From: Longimicrobium sp.
GTDB taxonomy: Bacteria; Gemmatimonadota; Gemmatimonadetes; Longimicrobiales; Longimicrobiaceae
Reading direction: 5' to 3'
Assembly: GCA_036377595.1 (NCBI GenBank)
Contig: DASUYB010000150.1
Coordinates: 1-64,000 of the forward strand
DNA: 64,000 nt
Position numbers and translations under genes: made by a program. The notes under the pieces were generated by a model, which did not search any database, had not been told where the DNA came from, and was given only the letters and a program-made list of their open reading frames with translations. This document shows positions 52,471 to 60,673 of this stretch, piece by piece (position 1 is the stretch's first letter; every line of letters begins with the position of its first letter).

Positions 52471-52540
52471 TCACACGGAGGGAACGGAGGAAACGGAGGA
52501 CGGAGGGCAGTTCTCCCATTCCTCCGTTCCCTCCGTGTGA
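52471..52540. terminator. Long hairpin, ACGGAGGGAACGGAGG type
   Basis: TCACACGGAGGGAACGGAGGAA pairs with TTCCTCCGTTCCCTCCGTGTGA, a 22-base stem. It lies after the first tssK on the minus strand and before tssL, so transcription may be split or attenuated here. Confidence 0.6.
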
Positions 52541-52581
52541 TTCCTGTCGGTGGATTTTTCTGATACGCACGGCGATGAGCC

Positions 52582-53937
52582 CTACGCCTCGGTGACGATG
52601 GCCAGCTCCAACTCGGCGTCGGGGATGGCGGCGGGGGCGTAGACGCCGATCTCGCCGGATTCGGCGATCGACGCCCAGCAGGGGCCCTGCGGGCGGATGC
52701 GGAAGTAGTGCGTCCCCGGCCGCGGGCTGATGGCGCCCGGCGGCGCGCCCTCGTGCTCCAGCGGCAGCCCGGGGAAGGCCTCGCGCACCAGCCGCTCGAT
52801 GTGCTTGGCCGAGCACACCTTCACCCGCTTGGGCACCTCGCCGATCACCACCGCCGCGCTGGCCGGCGAGCGCACGCCCAGGTACCAGTGCGCGCGCTCG
52901 AAGCAGCGGCGGTCGGCCACCTTTCCCGCGTGGTACCACTCGGCCGTGCGCTCCAGCGGCACCCGCACCCCGCGCGTGGGGATCACGATCTCCAGGTGGT
53001 CCAGGATGTGGCGCTCCAGCGCGCCGAAGCTGGCGTCCAGCGCGTCGTGGTCGTACAGCGGCAGCGTGCGCGGATCGGAGGTGAGCGAGAAGGTGCAGAG
53101 CGCGCCCGCCAGCCGCGACAGCTCGGCGAACAGCTGCTCGGGATGTGCGCCGCGGGCCTGGCGCAGGTGCTCGAGCGGCGCGCGGCTGGAGTGCAGCGCG
53201 TGCGCCAGCCACAGCCCCGCGGCCTCGTCGGGCCCCGCGGCGGCGACGCCGGCCGAGCCCGCGCGCAGGGCGCCGGCCTTGGCGTCCAGCATCTCCGTCA
53301 GCCGCGCGGCCAGCTCCAGCAGCCGCTCGCTGGCGCCGATCTGCAGGCAGGGCGGAACGTAGCCGGCGTCGTAGACGAAGTGCCCCGCCCCGTCGCGCCG
53401 CACGCGGGCGATCGGCAGCGCGACGCGCTCGCCGCCGTCCGGCGCGGCGTCGCCGGTCTCCAGCTCCAGGCGGAAGTTCTTGCGGCCGACGGTCACCGGC
53501 TGCTCGTCGCCGCCGGCGGTCTCGTCGGCCACGGGGCGCGTCTCGGCCAGCCAGCGCGCGCCGGCACGGGCGCCGTTCGCGCTCGCATCGGCCACCAGCG
53601 CGCGGCCGGGGAGCTCGCGCGGGAGGGTGAGGAGGACGCGGTGGCTCTCCTGCACCGGCGAGAAGAGCTCGCGGATGTCGAGCGGGTCGGGCGGTGGGTC
53701 GTCGGGAAAGCGGAAGGGGAGCCCGTCGGGCATGATGCCGCGGGCGTGGCGGAGGACCACGGTGCCGTTCAGCAGCGCCTCGCCGTCCATCTCCACCCCC
53801 GCCACGCCGTACGGCGCGAAGAACAGCTGCCGCAGGGTGAACGCGGCCAGCCCCTCGAACCAGCGGCTCTGCGCCTGGAAGTGGTGCTGCGACAGGTGCA
53901 TCCCCTCGCTCCACACCACCCGCGCGGGAATCGTCAT
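52582..53937 (-). CDS. tssK: Type VI secretion baseplate protein TssK, copy 1
   Basis: A 451-residue protein. VVWSEGMHLSQHHFQAQSRW is the TssK N-terminal signature (W-x-E-G-M-x-L-x-P-Q-H-F-Q, here S in place of P). Later blocks LYDHDALDASFGALERHIL and KVCSAKHIERLVREAFPG, and FRIRPQGPCWASI near the end, are typical. GGGGAG precedes the ATG. TssK joins the baseplate to the TssL/TssM membrane complex. A second, clearly different TssK lies 1.2 kb upstream. Confidence 0.9.
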   Translation of the reverse strand: MTIPARVVWSEGMHLSQHHFQAQSRWFEGLAAFTLRQLFFAPYGVAGVEMDGEALLNGTVVLRHARGIMPDGLPFRFPDDPPPDPLDIRELFSPVQESHRVLLTLPRELPGRALVADASANGARAGARWLAETRPVADETAGGDEQPVTVGRKNFRLELETGDAAPDGGERVALPIARVRRDGAGHFVYDAGYVPPCLQIGASERLLELAARLTEMLDAKAGALRAGSAGVAAAGPDEAAGLWLAHALHSSRAPLEHLRQARGAHPEQLFAELSRLAGALCTFSLTSDPRTLPLYDHDALDASFGALERHILDHLEIVIPTRGVRVPLERTAEWYHAGKVADRRCFERAHWYLGVRSPASAAVVIGEVPKRVKVCSAKHIERLVREAFPGLPLEHEGAPPGAISPRPGTHYFRIRPQGPCWASIAESGEIGVYAPAAIPDAELELAIVTEA

Positions 53938-54015
53938 CGCGCGCTCCCCTGACGTGCGTCCATCCCCATCCTCCTGGAGTGCCTGGCTTCGGTCGTGTCC
54001 TTGGCGCCCTCCGGC

Positions 54016-54201
54016 GTCATCCTGAGGGAGGCGCCGCGCCGAAGGCTCGTCCACACAGGTCTCTCGCGCCGACCGAAGGATCTACTCGCCCACGCGACTG
54101 GCTGCTCCGTCGAGCGGACGTCCAGCCCGCCCTGCAAGATCCTTCGGGCGCGCTGGGTATCACGTGCACGCGGCTTCGGTGCGCCGCGCCCTCAGGATGA
54201 C
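54016..54201. repeat. Foldback repeat, GTCATCCTGA type
   Basis: GTCATCCTGAGGGAGGCGCCGCG and CGCGCCCTCAGGATGAC ends, inner CGAAGGATCT and AGATCCTTCG. Very similar to the copy at 44.65 kb (both contain CCAGCCCGCC-TGCAAGATCC). It separates the first tssK from the GEFT-motif gene. Confidence 0.7.
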
Positions 54202-54223
54202 ACCCGACGGGTGTCCCGCGGCC

Positions 54224-55189
54224 TCACTTCAGCGCGAACCAGAGCACCAGCACAACCGCCAGCACGACCACCACGACCAGGGCGATCAGCAGTGCGGTGC
54301 CGGAGCCGGCTTTTCCGCCCGCCGGGAGAGGCGGAGCCGGCGCCGGCGCCACGGCCGGCGCGGGATACGCGGGCGGCGGCGCGGCGAACGCGGGCGGAAG
54401 CGGAGGCAGCGGCATCGCGGGCACGTCGGCGGGGACGGCGGACGGCACGGGGTCGAGCGGCTCCGACGTGGCGTACAGCCGGTCGAGGTAGCTGTCGCTG
54501 CGCGGCGTGGCCGGACGCGCGAACGACAGCGGCGGCTCGCGCGGAGGGTCGTCGTACGGGAACGGATCGGGCGGCGGCGCGGGCCGCGGCGCGCCGAGCG
54601 GCTCCGCCGTCTCCGGCAGCTCCAGCCGCCGGAAGAGCCGGCTGAAGTCGCCGCCCGCGGGCGCGCCCGTCACCGGCGCCGGCCACGGCCCCGGCACCGG
54701 CGCGGGCGGCGGGGATTCGGCGACCACGGGCCGCGGCGCGGGCACGTCCATCACGAACAGCTCAGGCGGTTCGATCACCGGCGGCACGGGCTCGTCGACC
54801 ACGACCGGCGCGGTCTCGTCGATGACCGGTGGCGCGAGATCGATCGCCGGCTCCGGCGCTGCGGCGATCGCCGGCGGCGGATCGGGCTCCGCGACGGGCG
54901 GCGGCTCGATGGTCGCCTCGGGCGATGCGGCTTCCATCGCCAGGAACTGTTTCGTGAACTCGCCCGGCGGACGCGCGGGCGGCGCAGCGTCGGCGCTCGC
55001 GGGGGATGGATCCGCGGGCGGCGTGGATTCGGTCTTCGGCGCCGCCTCGGACGCCGATGCGGCCGCGGTCAGGTCGCCCAGGCGGAAGAGGCGGGTGAAC
55101 TCGCCCATCGGCCGCTCGGCGGGCGGCTCCCCCTCCGTCGTTGCAGGGGATTCGGGGAGGGGCGATCCGGGGGATTCGGGGCTCGTCAT
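54224..55189 (-). CDS. Proline-rich, tail-anchored protein with three GEFT-like motifs
   Basis: A 321-residue protein without a globular domain. Three similar short motifs are spread along it: GEFTRLFRLGDL (about 29), GEFTKQFLAMEA (about 76) and GDFSRLFRRLEL (about 190). Between them are long acidic, Pro/Ala-rich stretches. A C-terminal membrane span (GTALLIALVVVVVLAVVLVLWFAL) anchors it with the N-terminus in the cytosol. It starts one base after the stop of the second tssK, so it is co-translated with it. The motifs look like repeated docking peptides for a partner; which partner is unknown. Confidence 0.75.
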   Translation of the reverse strand: MTSPESPGSPLPESPATTEGEPPAERPMGEFTRLFRLGDLTAAASASEAAPKTESTPPADPSPASADAAPPARPPGEFTKQFLAMEAASPEATIEPPPVAEPDPPPAIAAAPEPAIDLAPPVIDETAPVVVDEPVPPVIEPPELFVMDVPAPRPVVAESPPPAPVPGPWPAPVTGAPAGGDFSRLFRRLELPETAEPLGAPRPAPPPDPFPYDDPPREPPLSFARPATPRSDSYLDRLYATSEPLDPVPSAVPADVPAMPLPPLPPAFAAPPPAYPAPAVAPAPAPPLPAGGKAGSGTALLIALVVVVVLAVVLVLWFALK

Positions 55190-55190
55190 C

Positions 55191-56540
55191 TCACCCGTCC
55201 TGCGGAAGGAGGATCACCAGGTCCATCTCCGGCTGCGGGAAGTCGGAGGAAGGCGCGTACACGGCCAGGTTCCGCGCCTTGCGCACCGTCTCCCACTCGG
55301 CCCCGGCGCGGTCGAGCAGGAAGTAGCTCCACCCCAGCTTGGCGGGGAGGAGGGACGGAGGCTGCGGCGCGTGGCGAATCGCCATCCCCGGCAGGGCGCG
55401 GCGGATCAGCCCTTCGATCTTGTCCGCCGAGCTGACCTTGAGCAGCTGTGGCGCCTTCTTCAGCAGCTCGGCCGTCTTCATCTCCGCCTTTATCCCCAGG
55501 TACATCTCCGGCGCCGCCAGCCAGCGGTCCTGCTCCAGGGCGGCGGCGTACACCATCGGCCCGCTGGCCTTCAGCGGCAGGGTGACGGCGTTCTCGGGGA
55601 CCGCCGTCTCCAGCAGCCCGCGCAGCAGCTCGTCGAGCCGGGTGAAGCAATCCCCCAGCTCCGCGTGGTCGTACGCGGGGAGGTCGCGCGGGTGCACGGT
55701 GGGCGAGAAGGCGGTCAGCGCGCCGGCCAGCGCCAGCATGGCGCTCCACAGCTCGCCCGGGTGGCCGCGGCGCACCTCCAGCAGGTGGCGGAAGCGGGGG
55801 AGATGGGTGTTGACGGAGTAGAGGAGCCAGAAGTGCGCGGCGTCGGCGCGCCCGAAGTCCGCCAGCCCCTGGTTGCGCTGCCGCCGCGTGGCCGAGAGCG
55901 CGCCGCCCCGCGCCGCCAGCAGCTCCACCAGGCGCCGGGCGATGCTCGTCAGGTAGCCGCTCGCCGACAGGTCCAGCAGCGGGGGGACGAAGCGGGGGTC
56001 GAGCCCCCAGGTGCCCGTCGCCGCGCACACTACGCGGGCGGCGCGGAGCACTGAGTGCCCGGCCAGCGACTCGCCCGAGGCCAGCAGCCGCACGTTCTGC
56101 CGGGCGAGCTGGATGGGCTTCTCGCCCGCGCCGGTGTTCTCGTCCGCGCGCGTGGCCACCTCGGCGCTGTAGCGCGCGGCCGCGTCGCCGCCGGCGAGGG
56201 AGACGTTGCTGCCGCCCGGCCGGTGCTCGGGGATGGCCAGATGGAGATCGAGCCACTGCGCGTCCGGCTGCCACGCGCCGTCCAGCGGCCGCGGCGGCGG
56301 AAGCGGCCCCCCGGCGGGAAGGTCGAACGGCGTGCCGTCGGGGAAGAGCCCCGCGGCGGCGGTAAGCGCCAGGGTGCCGCCGGCCAGCGCCTCGGGGTCG
56401 ATCTCCAGCCGCCCGAAGCCCCAGGGAAAGAAGCTCAGCGCGGAGAGCTGGAAGCCGACCAGGTCTTCCAGGAAGCGGTCCTGCGCCTGCAGGTGCTGGG
56501 GGGTCAGCAGCGTGCCCCGGGTCCACAGCACCTTCTGCAT
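55191..56540 (-). CDS. tssK: Type VI secretion baseplate protein TssK, copy 2
   Basis: A 449-residue protein. It opens with KVLWTRGTLLTPQHLQAQDRF, a TssK N-terminal signature, and contains AYDHAELGDCFTRLDELLR and KVSSADKIEGLIRRALPGM, matching the same blocks of copy 1 but with low overall identity. FLLDRAGAEWETV replaces the F-R-I-x-P-x-G-x-x-W block near the end. The ATG three codons in is used; an upstream ATG is equally possible. It heads a two-gene unit with the GEFT-motif protein and is preceded by GTCCTGA heptamers. Confidence 0.88.
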   Translation of the reverse strand: MQKVLWTRGTLLTPQHLQAQDRFLEDLVGFQLSALSFFPWGFGRLEIDPEALAGGTLALTAAAGLFPDGTPFDLPAGGPLPPPRPLDGAWQPDAQWLDLHLAIPEHRPGGSNVSLAGGDAAARYSAEVATRADENTGAGEKPIQLARQNVRLLASGESLAGHSVLRAARVVCAATGTWGLDPRFVPPLLDLSASGYLTSIARRLVELLAARGGALSATRRQRNQGLADFGRADAAHFWLLYSVNTHLPRFRHLLEVRRGHPGELWSAMLALAGALTAFSPTVHPRDLPAYDHAELGDCFTRLDELLRGLLETAVPENAVTLPLKASGPMVYAAALEQDRWLAAPEMYLGIKAEMKTAELLKKAPQLLKVSSADKIEGLIRRALPGMAIRHAPQPPSLLPAKLGWSYFLLDRAGAEWETVRKARNLAVYAPSSDFPQPEMDLVILLPQDG

Positions 56541-56572
56541 CTGCCGCATGGCGGGTCCGGTGGAGGATTCGA

Positions 56573-56611
56573 GTGGAGTCCTGGGGCCTGAGTCCTGAGT
56601 CCCGAGTCCTG
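56573..56611. repeat. Degenerate GTCCTGA heptamers upstream of second tssK
   Basis: AGTCCTG-GGGCCTG-AGTCCTG-AGTCCCG-AGTCCTG. The same seven-base unit as the array between tssL and tssM. Confidence 0.65.
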
Positions 56612-56668
56612 ATTACCACGTCCGGGGTGAAGCATTGGGTGCGTCCGACGAATCTCGTGCTGACGCGG

Positions 56669-56736
56669 TGATAGATCCTTCGGCCTGCAAGCTCTTGCGC
56701 GGACGCTGATTACGGTCTGGCCGGCTTCGGGATGAC
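56669..56736. repeat. Half foldback repeat (GATCCTTCGGCCTGCAA...GGGATGAC)
   Basis: Nearly identical to 43.17-43.23 kb: GATAGATCCTTCGGCCTGCAA, then GCGCGGACGCTGATTACGG and the GATGACGTCAGCG end. Confidence 0.6.
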
Positions 56737-56737
56737 G

Positions 56738-57292
56738 TCAGCGTGGGATTGGACCGGGTACATCTACCACCTTCGGGGAGCGCTGCTGCAGGATGATCTC
56801 GGGCGGGCCGGGCTGCAGCGTGAGCGCCGTGGTCCGGCCGCGCTGCAGCCGCACCAGCGCGCGCGCGCCGAAGACACCGCGCCCGTTGGCGTAGAGCAGG
56901 CACTTCACCAGGATCTCCTCGGCCCGGGCGCCCAGCAGGAAGCTGAACTGCATGCGGATGGAGGACCCGTCGCCGGCCACCGCGTAGGTGGTGTCGCGGA
57001 CGCTGTCGTAGACGAACACCGTCCGCGAGCCCTCGGTCACCGTCTTCCCGAACAGCAGCCACACGCGCAGCGACGAGACGCTGTCGAACACGGCCCGCGC
57101 GTTCTGCGGCGCCGCGGCCTCGGCGGGCGGCGCCACCGTCATCGCCAGCGACGCGGGCGCCTCCGCCGGCGGGGCCAGGAGGTCGCCGCACCCGGCCGCC
57201 GCCAGCGCGATCAGCGCCGCCGCCATCGCCCCCGCCGCCGCGAGGCGGCGGCGCCGCGCACGCATCGCCGCGCGTGCCGGCATCTCCATCCC
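56738..57292 (-). CDS. Predicted lipoprotein A of a paralogous pair (184 aa)
   Basis: Signal peptide with lipobox LAAAGCGDLL; the mature form begins at Cys. The body shares a spaced pattern with the adjacent lipoprotein: C-G-D-x-L-A-x-P-A, then SVSSLRVW, SSIRMQFSFLL and ARALVRLQRGRTTALTL. This is a small beta-rich domain of unknown function. ATG 57292 has GGGGAG eight bases upstream, which decides it over an earlier ATG. The 3' end runs into a foldback repeat. Confidence 0.7.
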   Translation of the reverse strand, partial: GMEMPARAAMRARRRRLAAAGAMAAALIALAAAGCGDLLAPPAEAPASLAMTVAPPAEAAAPQNARAVFDSVSSLRVWLLFGKTVTEGSRTVFVYDSVRDTTYAVAGDGSSIRMQFSFLLGARAEEILVKCLLYANGRGVFGARALVRLQRGRTTALTLQPGPPEIILQQRSPKVVDVPGPIPR

Positions 57293-57336
57293 CGCATCTC
57301 CCCGACTGCCGGTGGCGGCGATCATCTCGGGCTTTC

Positions 57337-57753
57337 TCACGGGACGGGGGTGACGGTGATCTCGGCGACGACCTTGCGGCCGCGCCACAGGCGCACGGTG
57401 GTGTCGGCGGCGAACACGGCCTCGCCCTGGCGGCGCAGCTGCACCACCAGGCCCAGGTCCTCGGGGTCGCTGTCCAGCAGCACCTCGAAGGTACGGCGGA
57501 TCTCTCCGCCCGACGGGGTGACGGCGACCGTGCCCTCCACCACCACCGCCGGCCCGCGGGTGACGCGCGCGTACACCGCGTCGACCTGGTCGTAGAGCGA
57601 GTCCAGCGCGCTCGCCATCACCCGTCCCGAGGGGTGGATGGAGAGGACCAGCGGCGCGGGCTCCGCGGCGGGCGCCGCCAGGAAGTCGCCGCACGCAGCG
57701 GCGGCGAGGAGCGCCGCCGCGGGCGCGACGCGCGTCCAGCCCCGCGCGCGCAT
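57337..57753 (-). CDS. Predicted lipoprotein B of a paralogous pair (138 aa)
   Basis: Lipobox LLAAAACGDF; the mature protein begins at Cys21. SLYDQVDAVYARV, EGTVAVTPSGGEIRRTFEVL and TVRLWRGRKVVAEITV line up with the same elements of lipoprotein A, so the two are duplicates that diverged. The ATG overlaps the stop of the outer-membrane protein gene by one base, linking them in one operon. Confidence 0.72.
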   Translation of the reverse strand: MRARGWTRVAPAAALLAAAACGDFLAAPAAEPAPLVLSIHPSGRVMASALDSLYDQVDAVYARVTRGPAVVVEGTVAVTPSGGEIRRTFEVLLDSDPEDLGLVVQLRRQGEAVFAADTTVRLWRGRKVVAEITVTPVP

Positions 57754-58880
57754 CACCGCCTCCCGCGGCGCAGGGTGAGGGCGAGCTCGGCGCCGGTGAA
57801 GCGGCTGCGCATGTCGCCGATCACCAGCACCTCGCCCATCCGCATCCGCGCGGAGGGGACCAGCGTGGCCCCCATCGCGGGCACCTCGGCGGCCAGGCCG
57901 GCGGCCACGCCGTAGCCCTGCCCCACCCCATCGGCGCTGTGGAAGATCCGCCCGTCGGCGGAGGGGAGGATCGCCCCTCGGTCGACGGGGATGCGCAGCG
58001 CGAGCCCGAGGAGCCCCAGGTTCTGCGCGGGAAGGTCCTGCGACGGGAGGGTCAGCCCCGCGCCGCCCTCGCGGTGCAGGAGGCCGGCGTACACCGCGCC
58101 CCCCACGCGCCCCTCGCCCGCGAAGGCGTACGACGCGGTCAGGTGATAGCGGTCGCCGGCGCGGTACAGGTTGGCGCCGGCCAGGCCGTCGTGCGCGTAG
58201 CGGTGCATCCCCCCCTGCAGCGCGGCCCGCCCCCCGCCCGACGTGTGGTCGAGGGTGACCACCAGGTACGTCTCGTCGCCCGGGCGGTAGGCGCCGCCGC
58301 CGTCGAAGGCGCGGTACTCGCGCCCGGCGCGGTAGCCGCCGCTCACCGCCACGCCGAAGCCGCCGAAGCGCGGCGACAGCTCCACGCCCGCGCCGCCCAG
58401 CGTGCCGCTTCCCCAGTGGGAGATGGCGAAGGGGAGGAGGTCCGAGGCCACCACCGCGGCCACCTGCAGCTCGTCGCCCGTCAGCCGCTGCTTGCCGGTG
58501 GGGACGACCAGCGTGCCGGTCACCGTCATCCAGTCGCCCACGACGGGGACGGCCACGCGCAGCTCCGCGTCGGTGGGCCCGTCGAGCGACGCCTCGCTCC
58601 CGTCCGCGCGCACCATCCGCGCGGATGCCCACGCGCCGCTGAGGGTGAGCCGCGCGCGCCCGGCGATCCGCGTCTCCGCGGCCAGGGGGACGGTCAGCAG
58701 CGAGACGCGCTCGATCCCCGTCCGCTCCGGCGCGGCGAAGGAATAGCTCTCGAATCGCGCCCCGGCGGCCGCCGTCCACGGCATCGCCTCTCCCTCCTGC
58801 GCCGCGGCCGCCGAAGCGACCGGGAGGGCCAGGAGGGCGAGGGCGATGCCGCGCCGCATCTTCCGATCAATCCTCTCCAT
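57753..58880 (-). CDS. Outer-membrane beta-barrel-like protein (about 375 aa)
   Basis: A signal peptide (GIALALLALPVASAAAAQ) is followed by alternating hydrophobic/polar strands, each ending in aromatic or polar turns, such as RARLTLSGAWASARM, FGVAVSGGYRAGREY, YHLTASYAFAGEGRV and GAVYAGLLH. The last residues (TGAELALTLRRGRR) are a beta strand but lack a terminal Phe. This fits an outer-membrane barrel. Two lipoprotein genes follow it directly. It may form an envelope part of the secretion locus, or an unrelated porin. Confidence 0.65.
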   Translation of the reverse strand: MERIDRKMRRGIALALLALPVASAAAAQEGEAMPWTAAAGARFESYSFAAPERTGIERVSLLTVPLAAETRIAGRARLTLSGAWASARMVRADGSEASLDGPTDAELRVAVPVVGDWMTVTGTLVVPTGKQRLTGDELQVAAVVASDLLPFAISHWGSGTLGGAGVELSPRFGGFGVAVSGGYRAGREYRAFDGGGAYRPGDETYLVVTLDHTSGGGRAALQGGMHRYAHDGLAGANLYRAGDRYHLTASYAFAGEGRVGGAVYAGLLHREGGAGLTLPSQDLPAQNLGLLGLALRIPVDRGAILPSADGRIFHSADGVGQGYGVAAGLAAEVPAMGATLVPSARMRMGEVLVIGDMRSRFTGAELALTLRRGRR

Positions 58881-58937
58881 GATCACCTGCCTGCATGAAC
58901 TTCGGGTGCATCGCCAACGGGAATGCGGCGCGTGCGT

Positions 58938-60242
58938 TCAGGGACGGGGGAAGACGAGCTCGATGGTGGCGGTCTGGCCGCGGAAGCCTTCCTGCCCCAG
59001 CGCCTCGGTGGCGGCGTCGCGGCCGCCGGGCGCGGGGACGAGGGACTGCACGGCGGCGATCCACATCGCGTTGCGCTCGGCGCGCGCCTGCGCCGCGATC
59101 TCCTCCGTGGTCACCCCGGACGCGCGCGCCGCGGCGGCCGCCTGGCGCGCCTTCGCCCGCGCCATGGCGAAGCCGGGATCCAGCCGCGCCGCCTCCAGGA
59201 AGTGGCGCACCGCCTCGGCGAAGTCGCCCTCGTCGGCGGACTGCAGCCCGCGCCCGAAGGCGAGCGCGGCCTGCAGGTTCTCCGTCGGCCGCACGAGAAC
59301 GCGGGCGCGCTCCTCGTCCGTCAGCCGCACGCCCAGCCGGCCGTAGATGTCGACCGCCAGCTCCTTCTCCATCCCGAACAGCCCGGCCAGCGCGCCGCTG
59401 CGGGCGGCGACGGCGGCGCCGGTGTCGCCCAGCACGCGGTCGACCTTGGCCACCGCGGCGTCGAGGCGGAGCGCCGCCTGGCTCCCCGCCACGCGCCCCT
59501 GCACCACGCTGGCGGCGCCCAGGAGGCGGCCGCTCCGCGCCGCCGTGGCCGGGTCCACCGCGCCGCTTTCGGCCAGCTTCAGCTCGTCGGCCAGCGCCTG
59601 CACGCGCACCCGCTCCAGCACCCGCAGCCGGTCGGTCTGCGACAGGTCGGTGGCCAGGAACTCGGCCAGCGCGCGGTCCAGCGGGCGCAGCGCCGGGTCG
59701 TCGGCGGTGACCAGGAAGGGGAAGACGGCCACGGTGCCGGGCTGCGGCGGCGTCTGCGCCAGCGCGGCCTCGCGCGCCAGGAGCGCGCGGACGGCGTCGT
59801 GCATCTCGCACCGCTCGAGCCCGGCCAGCCGCCCACGCACCCGCGTCTTCAGCGCCTGCGAGCCGCCGGGGGCGCGCAGGAACCGCTCGTACTGCGCCCG
59901 CGCGCAGGCCGCGTCGCCCTGGTCCTCGCAGGTCAGGCCCAGGAAGAGCGCGGCCTCGCCGTCGCGCGGCGCGCGCTGCGACGCGCCCTCCAGCACGCGC
60001 CGCGCGGCGTCCAGCCGCCCGGCGTCGCGGTACGCCTCGCCCAGCCGGACGGTGGCCCGCACGTCCGCCGGATCACGCGCCGCGCGGGCCTCCAGCGCAG
60101 CCACCCCCGCCGGCGACAGCCCGGCCGCCGGCGGCTGCGCGCACGCCGCCAGCGCCGCGGCCAGCGCTGCGGCGGCGGCAAGCGACAGGCGGCGAGTGTC
60201 CGGCCGGGTGATCCGGCGCGCGAAGACGGAATGGAGCGGCAC
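58938..60242 (-). CDS. Lipoprotein with TPRs and a FlgO/CsgG-like domain (434 aa)
   Basis: GTG start with GGAG nine bases upstream. Lipobox LAAALAACAQ. TPR-like pairs follow (LGEAYRDAGRLDAARRVLEG, LGLTCEDQGDAACARAQYE), then a CsgG/FlgO-like domain (TVAVFPFLVTADDPALRPL, EFLATDLSQTDRLRVLERVR, GRLLGAASVVQGRVAG), and a further helical repeat near the end (GLQSADEGDFAEAVRHFLE). It is an outer-membrane-associated periplasmic protein by prediction. It lies just upstream of the barrel gene. A shared domain links it to the 42.0 kb protein. Confidence 0.75.
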   Translation of the reverse strand: MPLHSVFARRITRPDTRRLSLAAAAALAAALAACAQPPAAGLSPAGVAALEARAARDPADVRATVRLGEAYRDAGRLDAARRVLEGASQRAPRDGEAALFLGLTCEDQGDAACARAQYERFLRAPGGSQALKTRVRGRLAGLERCEMHDAVRALLAREAALAQTPPQPGTVAVFPFLVTADDPALRPLDRALAEFLATDLSQTDRLRVLERVRVQALADELKLAESGAVDPATAARSGRLLGAASVVQGRVAGSQAALRLDAAVAKVDRVLGDTGAAVAARSGALAGLFGMEKELAVDIYGRLGVRLTDEERARVLVRPTENLQAALAFGRGLQSADEGDFAEAVRHFLEAARLDPGFAMARAKARQAAAAARASGVTTEEIAAQARAERNAMWIAAVQSLVPAPGGRDAATEALGQEGFRGQTATIELVFPRP

Positions 60243-60431
60243 GAGGGCGATCTCCAAGGCGGGAAGGACCGCGGGGCGGCGCCGAACGCGTGCGATCGAC
60301 GCCGGACTCAAGGGGTGGTGCGATCAAAATCACCATCGGGCCGGCGCCATGGGCCGACCCTGCATCCACGCTAAACCCGGAAGAAGGCCGTCGCATGGGC
60401 AGATCTGCCCATATCGATCATCCAGGAAAGA

Positions 60432-60500
60432 AGAATCTCACAGGGGCACAGAGTGAGGGAGGCACGGAGAACCCATCGCGGTCCTCCATGCCTCCGTGGC
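60432..60500. terminator. Imperfect hairpin, CACGGAGG type
   Basis: GAGGCACGGAGAACC faces GGTCCTCCATGCCTCCGTGGC with several mismatches. It belongs to the gene-end hairpin families and lies downstream of the TIGR02270-like gene on the minus strand. Confidence 0.4.
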
Positions 60501-60560
60501 GATCGACTTTCTGGTAGACCGACGGGATGATGATGTTCTGTGCGCTGACACCTCGCCGAC

Positions 60561-60627
60561 GTCATCCCGAGGCCGGCCAGACCGTAATCAGCGTCTCACA
60601 AGAGCATGCAGGCCGATGGATCTATCG
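60561..60627. repeat. Half foldback repeat, inverted copy
   Basis: GTCATCCCGAGGCCGGCCAG-ACCGTAATCAGCGTC...GCAGGCCGATGGATCTATC is the reverse complement of the 56.67-56.74 kb element with a few changes. Confidence 0.6.
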
Positions 60628-60673
60628 CCGGCCCAGCACGCGATCCGGGGAGACGCGCCGATTCTTCACCGGA

